A stretch of 64,000 nt of DNA from Bacteroidia bacterium (GTDB lineage Bacteria > Bacteroidota > Bacteroidia > Bacteroidales > Azobacteroidaceae). Each line of letters opens with the position of its first letter. Position 1 is the first letter of the stretch. Below the pieces are notes generated by a model, which did not search any database, was not told the DNA's origin, and saw only the letters and a program-made list of their open reading frames with translations. The DNA is taken from assembly GCA_025996815.1 (NCBI GenBank), contig BNTT01000002.1, forward strand, positions 1 to 64,000, read 5' to 3'. This document shows positions 26,744 to 34,675 of this stretch, piece by piece. Made by a program: the position numbers and the translations under genes.

Positions 26744-27589
26744 ATGAAAATTATAGAGAAAGTTGCTGATTTGCAAGGTGTTTTGGCGCGAGCCCGACAA
26801 AGTCATAAATCGCTTGGGCTGGTGCCTACGATGGGCGCGCTACACGACGGACACATTGCTCTGGTCAAGCGGGCGGTGGCTGAAAACGGCGTGACGGTGG
26901 TCAGCGTGTTCGTCAATCCCACGCAGTTTAACGACAAAAACGACCTGTGCAATTACCCGCGCACGCCCGAAGCCGATTGCCAACTGCTGGAAAAAGCCGG
27001 TGCGACCATCGTGTTTATGCCCTCCGTAGAAGAGGTCTATCCCGAGCCTGACACCCGCCAATTTGCCTTCGGGGCATTGGAATCGGTGATGGAGGGCGCG
27101 TTTCGCCCCGGACATTTCAATGGCGTGGCGCAAATCGTGAGCCGATTGTTCGACATCGTAAAACCCGACCGCGCTTATTTTGGCGAAAAAGATTTCCAAC
27201 AGTTGGCAATCATCCGCGAAATGGTGAAACAACTGCACCTCGACGTGACCATCGAGGCGTGCCCCATCGTCCGCGAAGCAGACGGGCTGGCAAAAAGTTC
27301 GCGCAACACACGCCTGAATGCCACTCAGCGGCAGGCGGCGGTCAATATCTCACGCGTCCTGAAAGAAAGCGCAGGGGTGCGCGTTGCGCCCGCAATGCCC
27401 CCCGCGATGACAATTGAATGGGTCGTCGCACAAATCAACGCCGTCCCCGAATTGCAGGTCGAATATTTCTCCATCGTGGACGGACACACGCTGCAACCCA
27501 TCCAAAAATGGGACGACACCACGTTCCCGGTAGGCTGCATCGCCGTTTTTGACGGCGATGTGCGGCTGATTGATAACATTTTTTATTGA
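26744..27589 (+). CDS. panC: Pantothenate synthetase
   Basis: 281 residues, normal length. The nucleotide-binding block [11 protein letters not shown], the FVNPTQF strand, [12 protein letters not shown] and GEKDFQQL are all present. The KMSKS-like motif reads DGLAKSSRN where DGLAMSSRN is usual; the change of Met to Lys is at a position next to the functional Ser. It joins pantoate and beta-alanine using ATP, the last step to pantothenate for coenzyme A. ridA follows 8 bases later, and no panB or panD is seen. Confidence 0.94.
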   Translation: MKIIEKVADLQGVLARARQSHKSLGLVPTMGALHDGHIALVKRAVAENGVTVVSVFVNPTQFNDKNDLCNYPRTPEADCQLLEKAGATIVFMPSVEEVYPEPDTRQFAFGALESVMEGAFRPGHFNGVAQIVSRLFDIVKPDRAYFGEKDFQQLAIIREMVKQLHLDVTIEACPIVREADGLAKSSRNTRLNATQRQAAVNISRVLKESAGVRVAPAMPPAMTIEWVVAQINAVPELQVEYFSIVDGHTLQPIQKWDDTTFPVGCIAVFDGDVRLIDNIFY

Positions 27590-27597
27590 TAAATAAT

Positions 27598-27975
27598 ATG
27601 AAACAAGCAATTTCAAGTAAAAACGCGCCGGCGGCAATCGGACCGTATTCACAGGCGATTAAAACAGGCAATCTGGTGTTTTGTTCAGGACAGTTGGGGC
27701 TTGACCCCGCGACCGGCACATTTGTAGCCGGCGGCGTGGTCGAACAGACCGAGCAGGCATTCAAAAACATCAAGGCAGTGCTGGCAGAGGCAGGTCTGAC
27801 ATTGGCAAATGTCGTGAAAACGACCGTATTTTTGGCAGACATCGCCGATTTCACAGCGATGAACGAAGTCTATGGCAAGCATTTCAGCGAACCATTCCCC
27901 GCCCGCTCGGCTGTGGCAGTGAAAACCCTCCCCAAAAATGGGCTGGTGGAAATCGAGGTCATCGCCACCATCTAA
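27598..27975 (+). CDS. ridA: RidA family enamine/imine deaminase
   Basis: 125 residues from the ATG at 27598; an upstream TTG is less likely. Family blocks are [23 protein letters not shown] and [15 protein letters not shown], whose Arg corresponds to the residue that binds the substrate carboxylate in RidA. It clears reactive 2-aminoacrylate made by PLP enzymes. It is probably co-transcribed with panC. Confidence 0.93.
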   Translation: MKQAISSKNAPAAIGPYSQAIKTGNLVFCSGQLGLDPATGTFVAGGVVEQTEQAFKNIKAVLAEAGLTLANVVKTTVFLADIADFTAMNEVYGKHFSEPFPARSAVAVKTLPKNGLVEIEVIATI

Positions 27976-27991
27976 CTTTCAAAAAAAATGC

Positions 27992-27999
27992 TACCTTTG
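27992..27999 (+). promoter_or_regulatory. Bacteroidota -7 element for the toxin-antitoxin pair
   Basis: TACCTTTG followed by CAAG, 22 bases before the ATG at 28021. It rules out the upstream frame that would start within it. Confidence 0.65.
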
Positions 28000-28020
28000 C
28001 AAGGTCAAAAACATAAAATT

Positions 28021-28263
28021 ATGACGGAACTTATTTTAAAAAACAGAATTTCTCGCCCAAAAATGGATGCCCTGCTAACATTTTTGGTCACTTGGGGCAT
28101 TGATGCGGAAGTGAAGCGCAATATTCGCAAGCCAACAGCAAGAGAAAAGCACATTGCAGAGTTTAAGGAAGCCATTCGGGAAACCGAAGCGATGGCAAAG
28201 CACATTCGCCAAAATGGCACGAAAGGCTACAAAACTTTGGATGAATTATTAGCAGAAGATTGA
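28021..28263 (+). CDS. Putative antitoxin
   Basis: 80 residues. It is Lys- and Glu-rich, with a short strand (TWGIDAEVKRN) and long helices (AEFKEAIRETEAMAKHIRQNG), and ends with KTLDELLAED. This size and layout fit RelB-like antitoxins, although no family signature is clear. It overlaps the next gene by an ATGA-type junction, and that gene encodes a RelE/HigB-like toxin, which supports the call. Confidence 0.65.
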   Translation: MTELILKNRISRPKMDALLTFLVTWGIDAEVKRNIRKPTAREKHIAEFKEAIRETEAMAKHIRQNGTKGYKTLDELLAED

Positions 28264-28508
28264 CGATGGGAACTGAATTTTTAGTAACTTCAACGTTTGA
28301 TAAGTCGTATAAAACGTTGAAAAAGAAGTATCCATCTATTCCATCCGATGTGGAACAATTCAAAAAAGATTTTTCCGAAAATCACACGTTAGGCGACGAT
28401 TTGGGCGGCGGCTATCGCAAAGTGCGTATGGCAGCAGTACGCCTCCCAAATGGCATTGGGATAAGGCGTTTGCAAAAAATCATATTGACTGAACTTTCCG
28501 GCGAATAA
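28260..28508 (+). CDS. RelE-like toxin, C-terminally truncated
   Basis: 82 residues. The first ~60 match the usual pattern of this toxin class (FDKSYKTLKKKYPSIPSDVEQF, then NHTLGDDLGGGYRKVRMA). In complete members that segment is followed by a lysine- and glycine-rich catalytic region; here the sequence switches after VRMAAV to an unrelated tail and stops. The tail overlaps, on the other strand, the 3' end of the FkbM gene. The toxin has probably lost activity by a recombination event that brought in the methyltransferase. Confidence 0.65.
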   Translation: MTMGTEFLVTSTFDKSYKTLKKKYPSIPSDVEQFKKDFSENHTLGDDLGGGYRKVRMAAVRLPNGIGIRRLQKIILTELSGE

Positions 28509-29298
28509 TGGCTTTTCTCAGCCCCGGTTCTTTCCCCCGTCCCCAATAAAAGAATCCATCGGTAAATTCGGATTCAAAATGATTGTCAGACAACGTTTTG
28601 TGAATTTCTTCCGCATCATTGGGATAGTGGTAGGTACAAATCGAATAATCAAGGTCGCGAACTTCTTTCAATGTGTTTGCAGCCCCGCGCAGAGCGGCTT
28701 GCTCATAGCCCTCAATATCCATTTTCAGGAAAAGGTTGCTCTTATCTTTCCCCTCCAAAAACCGGTCTATGGTGATGTTGGATTCATCATTGATGTCGCT
28801 CACATACTTTTCTACGATAGTAATTTTATCTTTCCAAGGCGCAAAAGTGGCATTCAGAGCCGCTGTCCAATCTTTGTCGCACTCAAACAAATAAACATGC
28901 TGCACAAATTCAATCACATCTAACGAAAAAATCCCCTCTGCCGCCCCAATGTCAAGCAGCGTTTTCCCCTTCAGACGACTGTAATCATCGACATAGCGAT
29001 GAGGCGCACGAATATCTTGTTCAATACGCAATGACTGATAAAGAGAAACAATATCTTTTGGCGTATCTCCCTTGAAATACAATTTTTTGCCGTTGTGCAC
29101 AACATAATACAGTTTTTGCGAATTGTCATAGATGCACTCAACAGGCAGATTTCTATATTCCCACATAAATAAGTACGGGAAGGGTACTATCCCATACCTC
29201 CCCATGAACGCATAGCATTGGTTTTGGGGCGTTTTGGGCAAAAAGCGATGGAAAAAATAGATGAATAAACTTTTCGCGTTTTCGGATGGGTGCTGCAT
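28480..29298 (-). CDS. FkbM family methyltransferase
   Basis: 272 residues from the ATG at 29298. The SAM-binding core shows LLDIGAAEGIFSLDVIEF near residue 115, an acidic strand end in VYLFECDKDW and FLKMDIEGYEQAALRGA, the classic FkbM/Methyltransf_21 pattern. Members methylate glycans or natural products. The start may not be the only one: reading in the same frame upstream remains open back to a run of 13 G, and beyond it an ATG at 29453 follows a good promoter. A change in the tract length would fuse that start to this gene. Confidence 0.85.
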   Translation of the reverse strand: MQHPSENAKSLFIYFFHRFLPKTPQNQCYAFMGRYGIVPFPYLFMWEYRNLPVECIYDNSQKLYYVVHNGKKLYFKGDTPKDIVSLYQSLRIEQDIRAPHRYVDDYSRLKGKTLLDIGAAEGIFSLDVIEFVQHVYLFECDKDWTAALNATFAPWKDKITIVEKYVSDINDESNITIDRFLEGKDKSNLFLKMDIEGYEQAALRGAANTLKEVRDLDYSICTYHYPNDAEEIHKTLSDNHFESEFTDGFFYWGRGKEPGLRKAIIRRKVQSI

Positions 29299-29369
29299 AA
29301 AAGAAATTATTCGAGGATGTATCTTTCTTTTGTAAAATACCGCTAACTTGTTGGCACCAATTTCTTGTA

Positions 29370-29382
29370 CCCCCCCCCCCCC
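29370..29382 (-). repeat. Homopolymeric tract of 13 G (C on the plus strand)
   Basis: Thirteen uninterrupted C on the plus strand, G on the coding strand of the methyltransferase. It lies between the promoter at 29478-29485 and the ATG at 29298. It is the only homopolymer of this length I noticed in the window. The gap 29299-29563 holds this tract and two divergent promoters. Confidence 0.9.
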
Positions 29383-29477
29383 ATTTTTACGGGTACTTGT
29401 AGCCCTGATTTTTCAAGACTTACAGGCTGTGCATGCTGAATGCTATTTTCCATTTTTTATTATTTTATTAAACGCCG

Positions 29478-29485
29478 CAAAGGTA
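29478..29485 (-). promoter_or_regulatory. Bacteroidota -7 element for the methyltransferase gene
   Basis: TACCTTTG on the minus strand followed by CGGC. The first ATG after it is at 29453, 25 bases on, which reads into the G tract. Confidence 0.65.
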
Positions 29486-29537
29486 AAACAAAAATTTCAA
29501 ACAAACAAATATGCGGTGGTATTTTCAAAAAAAATGC

Positions 29538-29545
29538 TACCTTTG
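29538..29545 (+). promoter_or_regulatory. Bacteroidota -7 element for the helicase gene
   Basis: TACCTTTG followed by CACA, 19 bases before the ATG at 29564. It shows that the in-frame extension upstream of that ATG is not translated. Confidence 0.7.
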
Positions 29546-29563
29546 CACACTTTTCAAAACACA

Positions 29564-31825
29564 ATGGACGAATTTTTAAACGAACTCAACGAAGGGCAGC
29601 GCGCCGCCGTGCTCTACAACGATGGTCCGTTGCTCGTGATTGCGGGTGCCGGGTCGGGTAAGACGCGCGTCATCACTTACAAATTGGCGTATCTTTTGCA
29701 GCAGGGTGTTTCGCCGTATAACCTTTTGGCACTGACGTTTACGAACAAGGCGGCGCGGGAGATGAAGTCGCGCATCGGGCAGATTGTGGGTGAGGACACA
29801 GCGCGGCGGATTTGGATGGGGACGTTCCACTCGGTGTTTGCGAGCATCCTTCGCCGCCACGCGGAGGCGATTGGCTTTCGAGCGGATTTTTCCATCTATG
29901 ACGCGCAGGATTCGGGCAATCTCATTCGTGCCATCATCAAGGAGATGGCGTTGGACGACAAGATTTATAAGGCAGGTGCTATTCAGGCGCAGATTTCCAG
30001 AGCCAAAAACGCGCTGATTACGCCCGAAAAATATGCCCGCAGCGCGGAGTTAATCGAGCACGACAATTACGTGAAACGCCCTGCCACCGCCGAGATTTAT
30101 CAGACCTATTGGAATCGCTGCCGGACGGCTAACACCTTGGATTTCGACGATTTGCTGCTCCACACCTACACCCTGTTTAAAAAGAACCCCGACGTTTTGG
30201 CGCGCTATCAAAATCAGTTTCAGTTTATTTTGGTCGATGAGTATCAGGACACCAACCCCGTGCAGCACGAGATTATCCTGCAACTTGCTGCTGCACACCA
30301 CCGTATATGCGTGGTGGGCGACGATGCACAGAGCATCTATTCGTTTCGCGGAGCCACGATTGGCAACATTCTGAATTTTCAAAAGACTTATTCCGAATGC
30401 AAACTGTTCAAATTGGAGCAAAACTATCGCTCGACGCAAAACATTGTCAATGCCGCTAACTCGCTGATTAAGAAGAATCAAGAACAGATTGCCAAGACGG
30501 TTTTTTCCAAAAAAGCGGTGGGCGAAAAAATCGCCGTCCTCAGCGCGTTCAACGACCACGAGGAGGGCTATCACGTTGCCAGCCTGATTAAGCAGATGCA
30601 GATGCGCCAAAATTATGCGTTCAAAGATTTTGCTATTTTGTACCGCACCAATGCCCAGAGCCGCATTTTTGAGGAGTCGCTGCGCAAATTGAACATCCCC
30701 TACAGGGTCTATGGCGGGCTGTCGTTTTACCAGCGCAAGGAAGTCAAGGACGTGATTGCCTACATGCGACTGATTGCCAATCCGCAGGACGAGCAGGCAC
30801 TCCGGCGCATCATCAACTACCCCACGCGCGGCATTGGCGACACCACTGTGAATAAAATCGTCGCCGCCGCCAACGCTCAGGGCATCAGTCCGTGGGAGGT
30901 GTTGTCCGCCCCCGCGCACCACCAAGTGGACATCAACCAGGGCACTGCCAAAAAATTAGCCGATTTCAAGGCTCTTATTGAGGGTTTCCGGAAAGACAAC
31001 GAAACGATGAACGCCTACGAACTGAGCACCGAACTCATCCGCAACACGGGCTTGATTGCCGATTTAAATGAAGACAAATCGCCCGAAGGATTAAGTAAGG
31101 TGCAGAATATGAACGAGTTAAGCAACAGCCTCTACTCATTCGTGAGCCGGCGGATGGAGGAGGGCAACGAAGCCGTGAAATTGCAGGATTTCTTAGCCGA
31201 AGTGTCGCTCTTGACCGACCAGGACAAGGAAACGGAAGCCGATATGAACCACGTTGTGATGACCACAGTGCATTCTGCAAAGGGTTTGGAGTTCAAAAAC
31301 GTGTTCGTCGTGGGCTTGGAAGAAAACCTTTTCCCATCGGGACGCATCTACGACAACCCGCGAGAATTGGAAGAGGAACGCCGCCTGTTTTACGTTGCCG
31401 TAACCCGCGCCGAAGAAAACCTGACGCTGAGTTTCGCCAAAAATCGCTTCCTCAACGGCACCACCACCGACTGCCGCCCCAGCCGCTTCATCAAAGACAT
31501 CGACCCCTGCTTTCTGCAACTGCCGGCGTCGTTTGCGGCAGAAAAAAGTGTCGCCCCGCGCTGGATGCAGAAACCCCTGAAAGACGAGGGGATGGCGGGT
31601 CAAGCCTCCGACAGAGAACTTAAACGCATCCCCACCGCGTCCGGCACCACCCACCAAAGCATCGGCAACCTGAAAATCGGGCTGGCTGTTCGCCACGAAC
31701 GCTTCGGCAAAGGCATCATCGCCGAATTGCTGGGTGATGGCGACGATGCCAAAGCCGTCGTCGAATTTGACGACAATGGGCGCAAGCAGTTACTTCTGAA
31801 ATTTGCGAAATTTGAGGTTGAGTAG
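29564..31825 (+). CDS. pcrA: UvrD/PcrA family 3'-5' DNA helicase
   Basis: 753 residues from the ATG just after the promoter. Superfamily 1 motifs are in order: the Q motif LNEGQRAAV, motif I AGAGSGKT, Ia TFTNKAAREM, II VDEYQDTN, III GDDAQSIYSFRGA, IV YRSTQNI, V TTVHSAKGLEF and VI VAVTRAEENL. The C-terminal ~50 residues (GLAVRHERFGKGII to the end) form the Tudor-like domain that in PcrA binds RNA polymerase. It acts in DNA repair and replication. Between these parts the linker contains EGMAGQASDRE, the product of an inserted repeat at 31587-31614. Confidence 0.94.
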   Translation: MDEFLNELNEGQRAAVLYNDGPLLVIAGAGSGKTRVITYKLAYLLQQGVSPYNLLALTFTNKAAREMKSRIGQIVGEDTARRIWMGTFHSVFASILRRHAEAIGFRADFSIYDAQDSGNLIRAIIKEMALDDKIYKAGAIQAQISRAKNALITPEKYARSAELIEHDNYVKRPATAEIYQTYWNRCRTANTLDFDDLLLHTYTLFKKNPDVLARYQNQFQFILVDEYQDTNPVQHEIILQLAAAHHRICVVGDDAQSIYSFRGATIGNILNFQKTYSECKLFKLEQNYRSTQNIVNAANSLIKKNQEQIAKTVFSKKAVGEKIAVLSAFNDHEEGYHVASLIKQMQMRQNYAFKDFAILYRTNAQSRIFEESLRKLNIPYRVYGGLSFYQRKEVKDVIAYMRLIANPQDEQALRRIINYPTRGIGDTTVNKIVAAANAQGISPWEVLSAPAHHQVDINQGTAKKLADFKALIEGFRKDNETMNAYELSTELIRNTGLIADLNEDKSPEGLSKVQNMNELSNSLYSFVSRRMEEGNEAVKLQDFLAEVSLLTDQDKETEADMNHVVMTTVHSAKGLEFKNVFVVGLEENLFPSGRIYDNPRELEEERRLFYVAVTRAEENLTLSFAKNRFLNGTTTDCRPSRFIKDIDPCFLQLPASFAAEKSVAPRWMQKPLKDEGMAGQASDRELKRIPTASGTTHQSIGNLKIGLAVRHERFGKGIIAELLGDGDDAKAVVEFDDNGRKQLLLKFAKFEVE
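31587..31614 (+). repeat. Copy of the clpX repeat inside the helicase gene
   Basis: The left part AGGGGATGGCGGGTCAAGCC differs at one base from the clpX element at 25595. The right arm is eroded, so the stem is weaker. It is in frame and in a linker before the Tudor-like domain. Confidence 0.6.
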
Positions 31826-31847
31826 CCGTTTGTTCAAAAAATTTCAC

Positions 31848-31855
31848 TAACTTTG
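31848..31855 (+). promoter_or_regulatory. Bacteroidota -7 element for the YqeY-like gene
   Basis: TAACTTTG followed by CACA, 28 bases before the ATG at 31884. Confidence 0.6.
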
Positions 31856-31883
31856 CACACATAAAACAAATGCAAGAAACAAT

Positions 31884-32333
31884 ATGAATTTATTTGACAC
31901 AGTCAGCAATGACATCAAAACGGCAATGCTCGCCCAAGACAAGTTGAGGTTGGAAGCATTGCGAGGCGTTAAAAAGGAGTTTTTGGAAGCAAAAACAGCC
32001 AAAGGTGCCGATGGCGAACTGTCGGACGATGCGGCGGTAAAAATCCTCCAAAAGATGGTGAAGCAGCGCAAAGACAGCGCGGTGATTTACGCCGAACAAA
32101 ACCGCCCCGAATTGGCAGCAAAAGAAATCGCCGAAGTGGCTGTTTTGGAAGCCTACCTGCCTCAGCAACTCTCACAGGCGGAATTGGACGCGGCAATCAA
32201 AGCCGTCATCGCCCAAACCGGAGCCACCTCCGCCCAAGATATGGGCAAAGTGATGGGCATTGCCACCAAATCGCTGGCAGGAAAAGCCGAAGGACGCGCC
32301 ATCTCGGAGGCAGTCAAGCGACTGCTGGGATAG
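31884..32333 (+). CDS. GatB/YqeY domain protein
   Basis: 149 residues, normal for YqeY. It has the helical pattern of the family: DIKTAMLAQDKLRLEALRGVKKE, then QRKDSAVIYAEQNRPELAAKE and LPQQLSQAELDAAI, ending with the GKVMGIATKSLAGKAEGRAIS block. This domain is also the C-terminus of the amidotransferase subunit GatB, where it contacts tRNA. The role of the free protein is not settled. It has its own promoter and is followed by a gene remnant. Confidence 0.9.
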   Translation: MNLFDTVSNDIKTAMLAQDKLRLEALRGVKKEFLEAKTAKGADGELSDDAAVKILQKMVKQRKDSAVIYAEQNRPELAAKEIAEVAVLEAYLPQQLSQAELDAAIKAVIAQTGATSAQDMGKVMGIATKSLAGKAEGRAISEAVKRLLG

Positions 32334-32338
32334 TCGAC

Positions 32339-32506
32339 GGATTTCTAAGGTCGAAAAATTCGACCTTAGAGATTGGGCGAGGAAAATATTCAAAATACTT
32401 GCCATTCGTTTTCACAGAGCATGGCGTTGTTATGCTGTCGTCTGTTGCCGACTACAACGACATCAATGAAGATTCGCGAATGCAGTTTGAACTAATCTCG
32501 GATTTT
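32339..32506 (+). pseudogene. Remnant of an ORF6N (phage-type DNA-binding) domain gene
   Basis: The frame starting at 32339, with no start codon, reads LEIGRGKYSKYLPFVFTEHG and then VVMLSSV. In ORF6N/KilA-N domain proteins the corresponding block is (Y/F)VFTE(Q/H)GV.ML. Both the front of the domain and the C-terminal part are missing. It begins six bases after the YqeY stop and fades out near the promoter of the debranching enzyme. This fills most of the 247-base gap. The inverted repeat CTAAGGTCGAA/TTCGACCTTAG at 32346-32370 lies inside it. Confidence 0.7.
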
Positions 32507-32580
32507 TTTTCATTCCCCTTGCACAATCAAAAAAAAAGTTGTACATTGCACCCCGAATTAGAAACGTTTTTTTTATTGAT

Positions 32581-34566
32581 ATGGGATACCTTAAGTTTGA
32601 CAAGACGCTGCTCATCAATTTGGAAGAGTCGCTGCAACGGGAGATTTTGCGCACCAATCGCGGGGGCGCGTATCATTCGACGACCATCACTGACTGCAAT
32701 ACGCGGAAAAGTCACGGTCTGCTGGTTTGTCCGGTGCCACAATTGGATGCCGAAAATCATGTGCTCATCTCGTCTTTGGACGAAACGGTGATTCAGCACG
32801 GTGCGCCGTTCAACCTCGGCGTGCATCAGCATGAGGGCGACAATTTTAGCCCGAATGGCAACAAATACATCCGCGAATTTGAGTTCGAGAGCATTCCGAA
32901 GACCATCTACCGCGTCGGCGGCGTGATTCTGTCGAAGGAAAAAGTGTTTACCGCCTACGAAAATCGCATCCTGATAAAATATACCCTGCTGGATGCGCAT
33001 TCGCCGACAACTTTGCAACTGCGCCCATTTTTGGCGTTTCGCAAAGCCAACGAACTGACCCACGCCAATCCCGTTGCCAACCGCAACTATTCGGAGGTGG
33101 AAAATGGCATAAAGACCTGTATGTATGCCGGTTATCCCGATTTGCATCTGCAATTCAGCAAGCCGGTGGAGTTCGTTTATCAGCCCGACTGGTGGAAAGG
33201 CATCGAATATACCAAGGAGCGGGAGCGCGGATTTGCCTATCAGGAGGATTTGTATGTGCCCGGCTATTTTGAAATGACCATCGAGAAGGGCGAATCCATC
33301 TATTTTTCGGGCGGCGACACGTTTATCGACCCGCCGCTCATTCAGGAAAAATATGAAGGGGAATCGACCACGCGCACCCCACGGACAAGTTTTTTCAACT
33401 GTCTGAAAAATTCGGCGCAGCAATTTTATTATCGCCCCACCGAAAACGATGCCTATCTTTTGGCGGGTTATCTGTGGTTTAAGGTGCGTGCGCGCGACCT
33501 GTTTATCGCGATGCCCGGCTGTTCGTTGGCGATTGACGACCCTGTGCGGTTTGAAAAGTTGATGGACACCGCCATTCCTGCGCTGCGCCACTTTATGAAA
33601 GACGGCAGTTTGGACAGCGTGATTCAAGAGATTGACCTGCCTGACATCCTCCTGTGGGCGATTTGGGCTATCCAACAATATGCGAAAGCCACGTCTTTGG
33701 AGCAATGCAACACGCGCTACGGTGCGCTGGTGCACGAAATCATCGCCTATATCCGCACTAACAAGCATCCCAACGTGAAACTCGACAATCGCGGGCTGCT
33801 GTATGCCGATGGCGGTCGGGAAAAACCCATCACGTGGATGAGTTCGACGGTGGACGGTCGCCCGATTGTGCCGCGCACAGGCTATATCGTCGAGTTTAAT
33901 GCCCTGTGGTACAACGACTTGAAATTTGCATCGGAACTGTTGAAATCCACCGTAGAGACGCGGCGCGCCACGTCTCTACAAAAGCAAATCACCGCCTTGG
34001 AAGATGTCGCCGCCAACACGGCAATCGCGTTTCTTTCGACATTCGTGAACCCGCACGGCTATCTGTATGACTATGTTGATGGCAAATACTCCGATTTGAG
34101 CGTGCGCCCCAATATGCTTTTTGCGGTCGCGCTGGACTATTCGCCGCTCAACCGCACGCAAAAACGGTCGGTGTTGAACTTCGTGACGAAAGAACTGCTG
34201 ACCCCGAAAGGCATCCGCTCACTGAGTCCAAACAGCAGCGGATACAATCCCTACTGCATTGGAACGCACGCGGAGCGCAACTGGGCGTATCATCAGGGCA
34301 CGGCGTGGCCCTGGCTACTGGGATTTTATTTGGAAGCCTACCTGAATCTGTACCAAAAGGGCGGCGTGTCGTTCGCAGAGCGTATGCTGATTGGCTTGGA
34401 AGAGGAGATGAGCACGCACTGCATCAGCTCGCTCTCCGAACTTTTCGACGGCAACCCACCGTTCCAAAGCCGCGGCGCGATTTCCTTTGCAATGAATGTG
34501 TCGGCGGTGTTGAGAGTGTTGAATTTGATAATGTCTGAATCAGGATTTGCCGGATTAAAGGATTGA
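32581..34566 (+). CDS. Glycogen debranching enzyme (amylo-alpha-1,6-glucosidase type)
   Basis: 661 residues from the ATG at 32581. The N-terminal domain (about 1-230) is the GDE N-type sugar-binding part; the C-terminal (alpha/alpha)6 barrel carries LLYADGGREKPITWM, PRTGYIVEFNALWYNDL, LRPNMLFA-like VRPNMLFAVALDYSPL and GTAWPWLLGFYLEAY, all typical of bacterial GDE_C enzymes. It removes alpha-1,6 branches of glycogen. A poorer promoter match (TACATTG) lies at 32542. Residues encoded by a palindrome at 33952-33979 (VETRRATSLQ) interrupt the barrel region. A GT4 synthase gene follows at 35176. Confidence 0.92.
   Translation: MGYLKFDKTLLINLEESLQREILRTNRGGAYHSTTITDCNTRKSHGLLVCPVPQLDAENHVLISSLDETVIQHGAPFNLGVHQHEGDNFSPNGNKYIREFEFESIPKTIYRVGGVILSKEKVFTAYENRILIKYTLLDAHSPTTLQLRPFLAFRKANELTHANPVANRNYSEVENGIKTCMYAGYPDLHLQFSKPVEFVYQPDWWKGIEYTKERERGFAYQEDLYVPGYFEMTIEKGESIYFSGGDTFIDPPLIQEKYEGESTTRTPRTSFFNCLKNSAQQFYYRPTENDAYLLAGYLWFKVRARDLFIAMPGCSLAIDDPVRFEKLMDTAIPALRHFMKDGSLDSVIQEIDLPDILLWAIWAIQQYAKATSLEQCNTRYGALVHEIIAYIRTNKHPNVKLDNRGLLYADGGREKPITWMSSTVDGRPIVPRTGYIVEFNALWYNDLKFASELLKSTVETRRATSLQKQITALEDVAANTAIAFLSTFVNPHGYLYDYVDGKYSDLSVRPNMLFAVALDYSPLNRTQKRSVLNFVTKELLTPKGIRSLSPNSSGYNPYCIGTHAERNWAYHQGTAWPWLLGFYLEAYLNLYQKGGVSFAERMLIGLEEEMSTHCISSLSELFDGNPPFQSRGAISFAMNVSAVLRVLNLIMSESGFAGLKD
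33952..33979 (+). repeat. Palindromic element inserted in frame in the debranching enzyme gene
   Basis: Perfect 9-bp arms GTAGAGACG and CGTCTCTAC enclose CGGCGCGCCA. The encoded peptide VETRRATSLQ falls in a predicted surface loop between helices. From memory, GTAGAGACG/CGTCTCTAC palindromes are dispersed repeats in Bacteroidota and cyanobacteria. Confidence 0.75.
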
Positions 34567-34627
34567 CAGGATAACGAAACCCGCCAGCTTGAATTGCTTC
34601 AGGGGCTGACGGGAATAATTTCAGGTG

Positions 34628-34635
34628 CAAAGGTA
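34628..34635 (-). promoter_or_regulatory. Orphan Bacteroidota -7 element facing the debranching enzyme 3' end
   Basis: TACCTTTG on the minus strand followed by CACC. No minus-strand gene lies behind it; transcription would run antisense into the 3' end of the debranching enzyme. It may be left over from a lost gene or make an antisense RNA. Confidence 0.35.
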
Positions 34636-34675
34636 AAACAAATTATTGAATAATGCAAATAAAAAATAAATAAAA

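Noticed and set aside
29348-29563. N-terminal extension of the helicase starting at 29348
   Set aside because: It would read through the C13 tract and through the helicase promoter at 29538; the Q motif begins right after the ATG at 29564.
32346-32370. Perfect 11-bp inverted repeat after yqeY as an intrinsic terminator
   Set aside because: No T run follows on either strand close enough; it lies within the ORF6N remnant and may be chance or a repeat arm.
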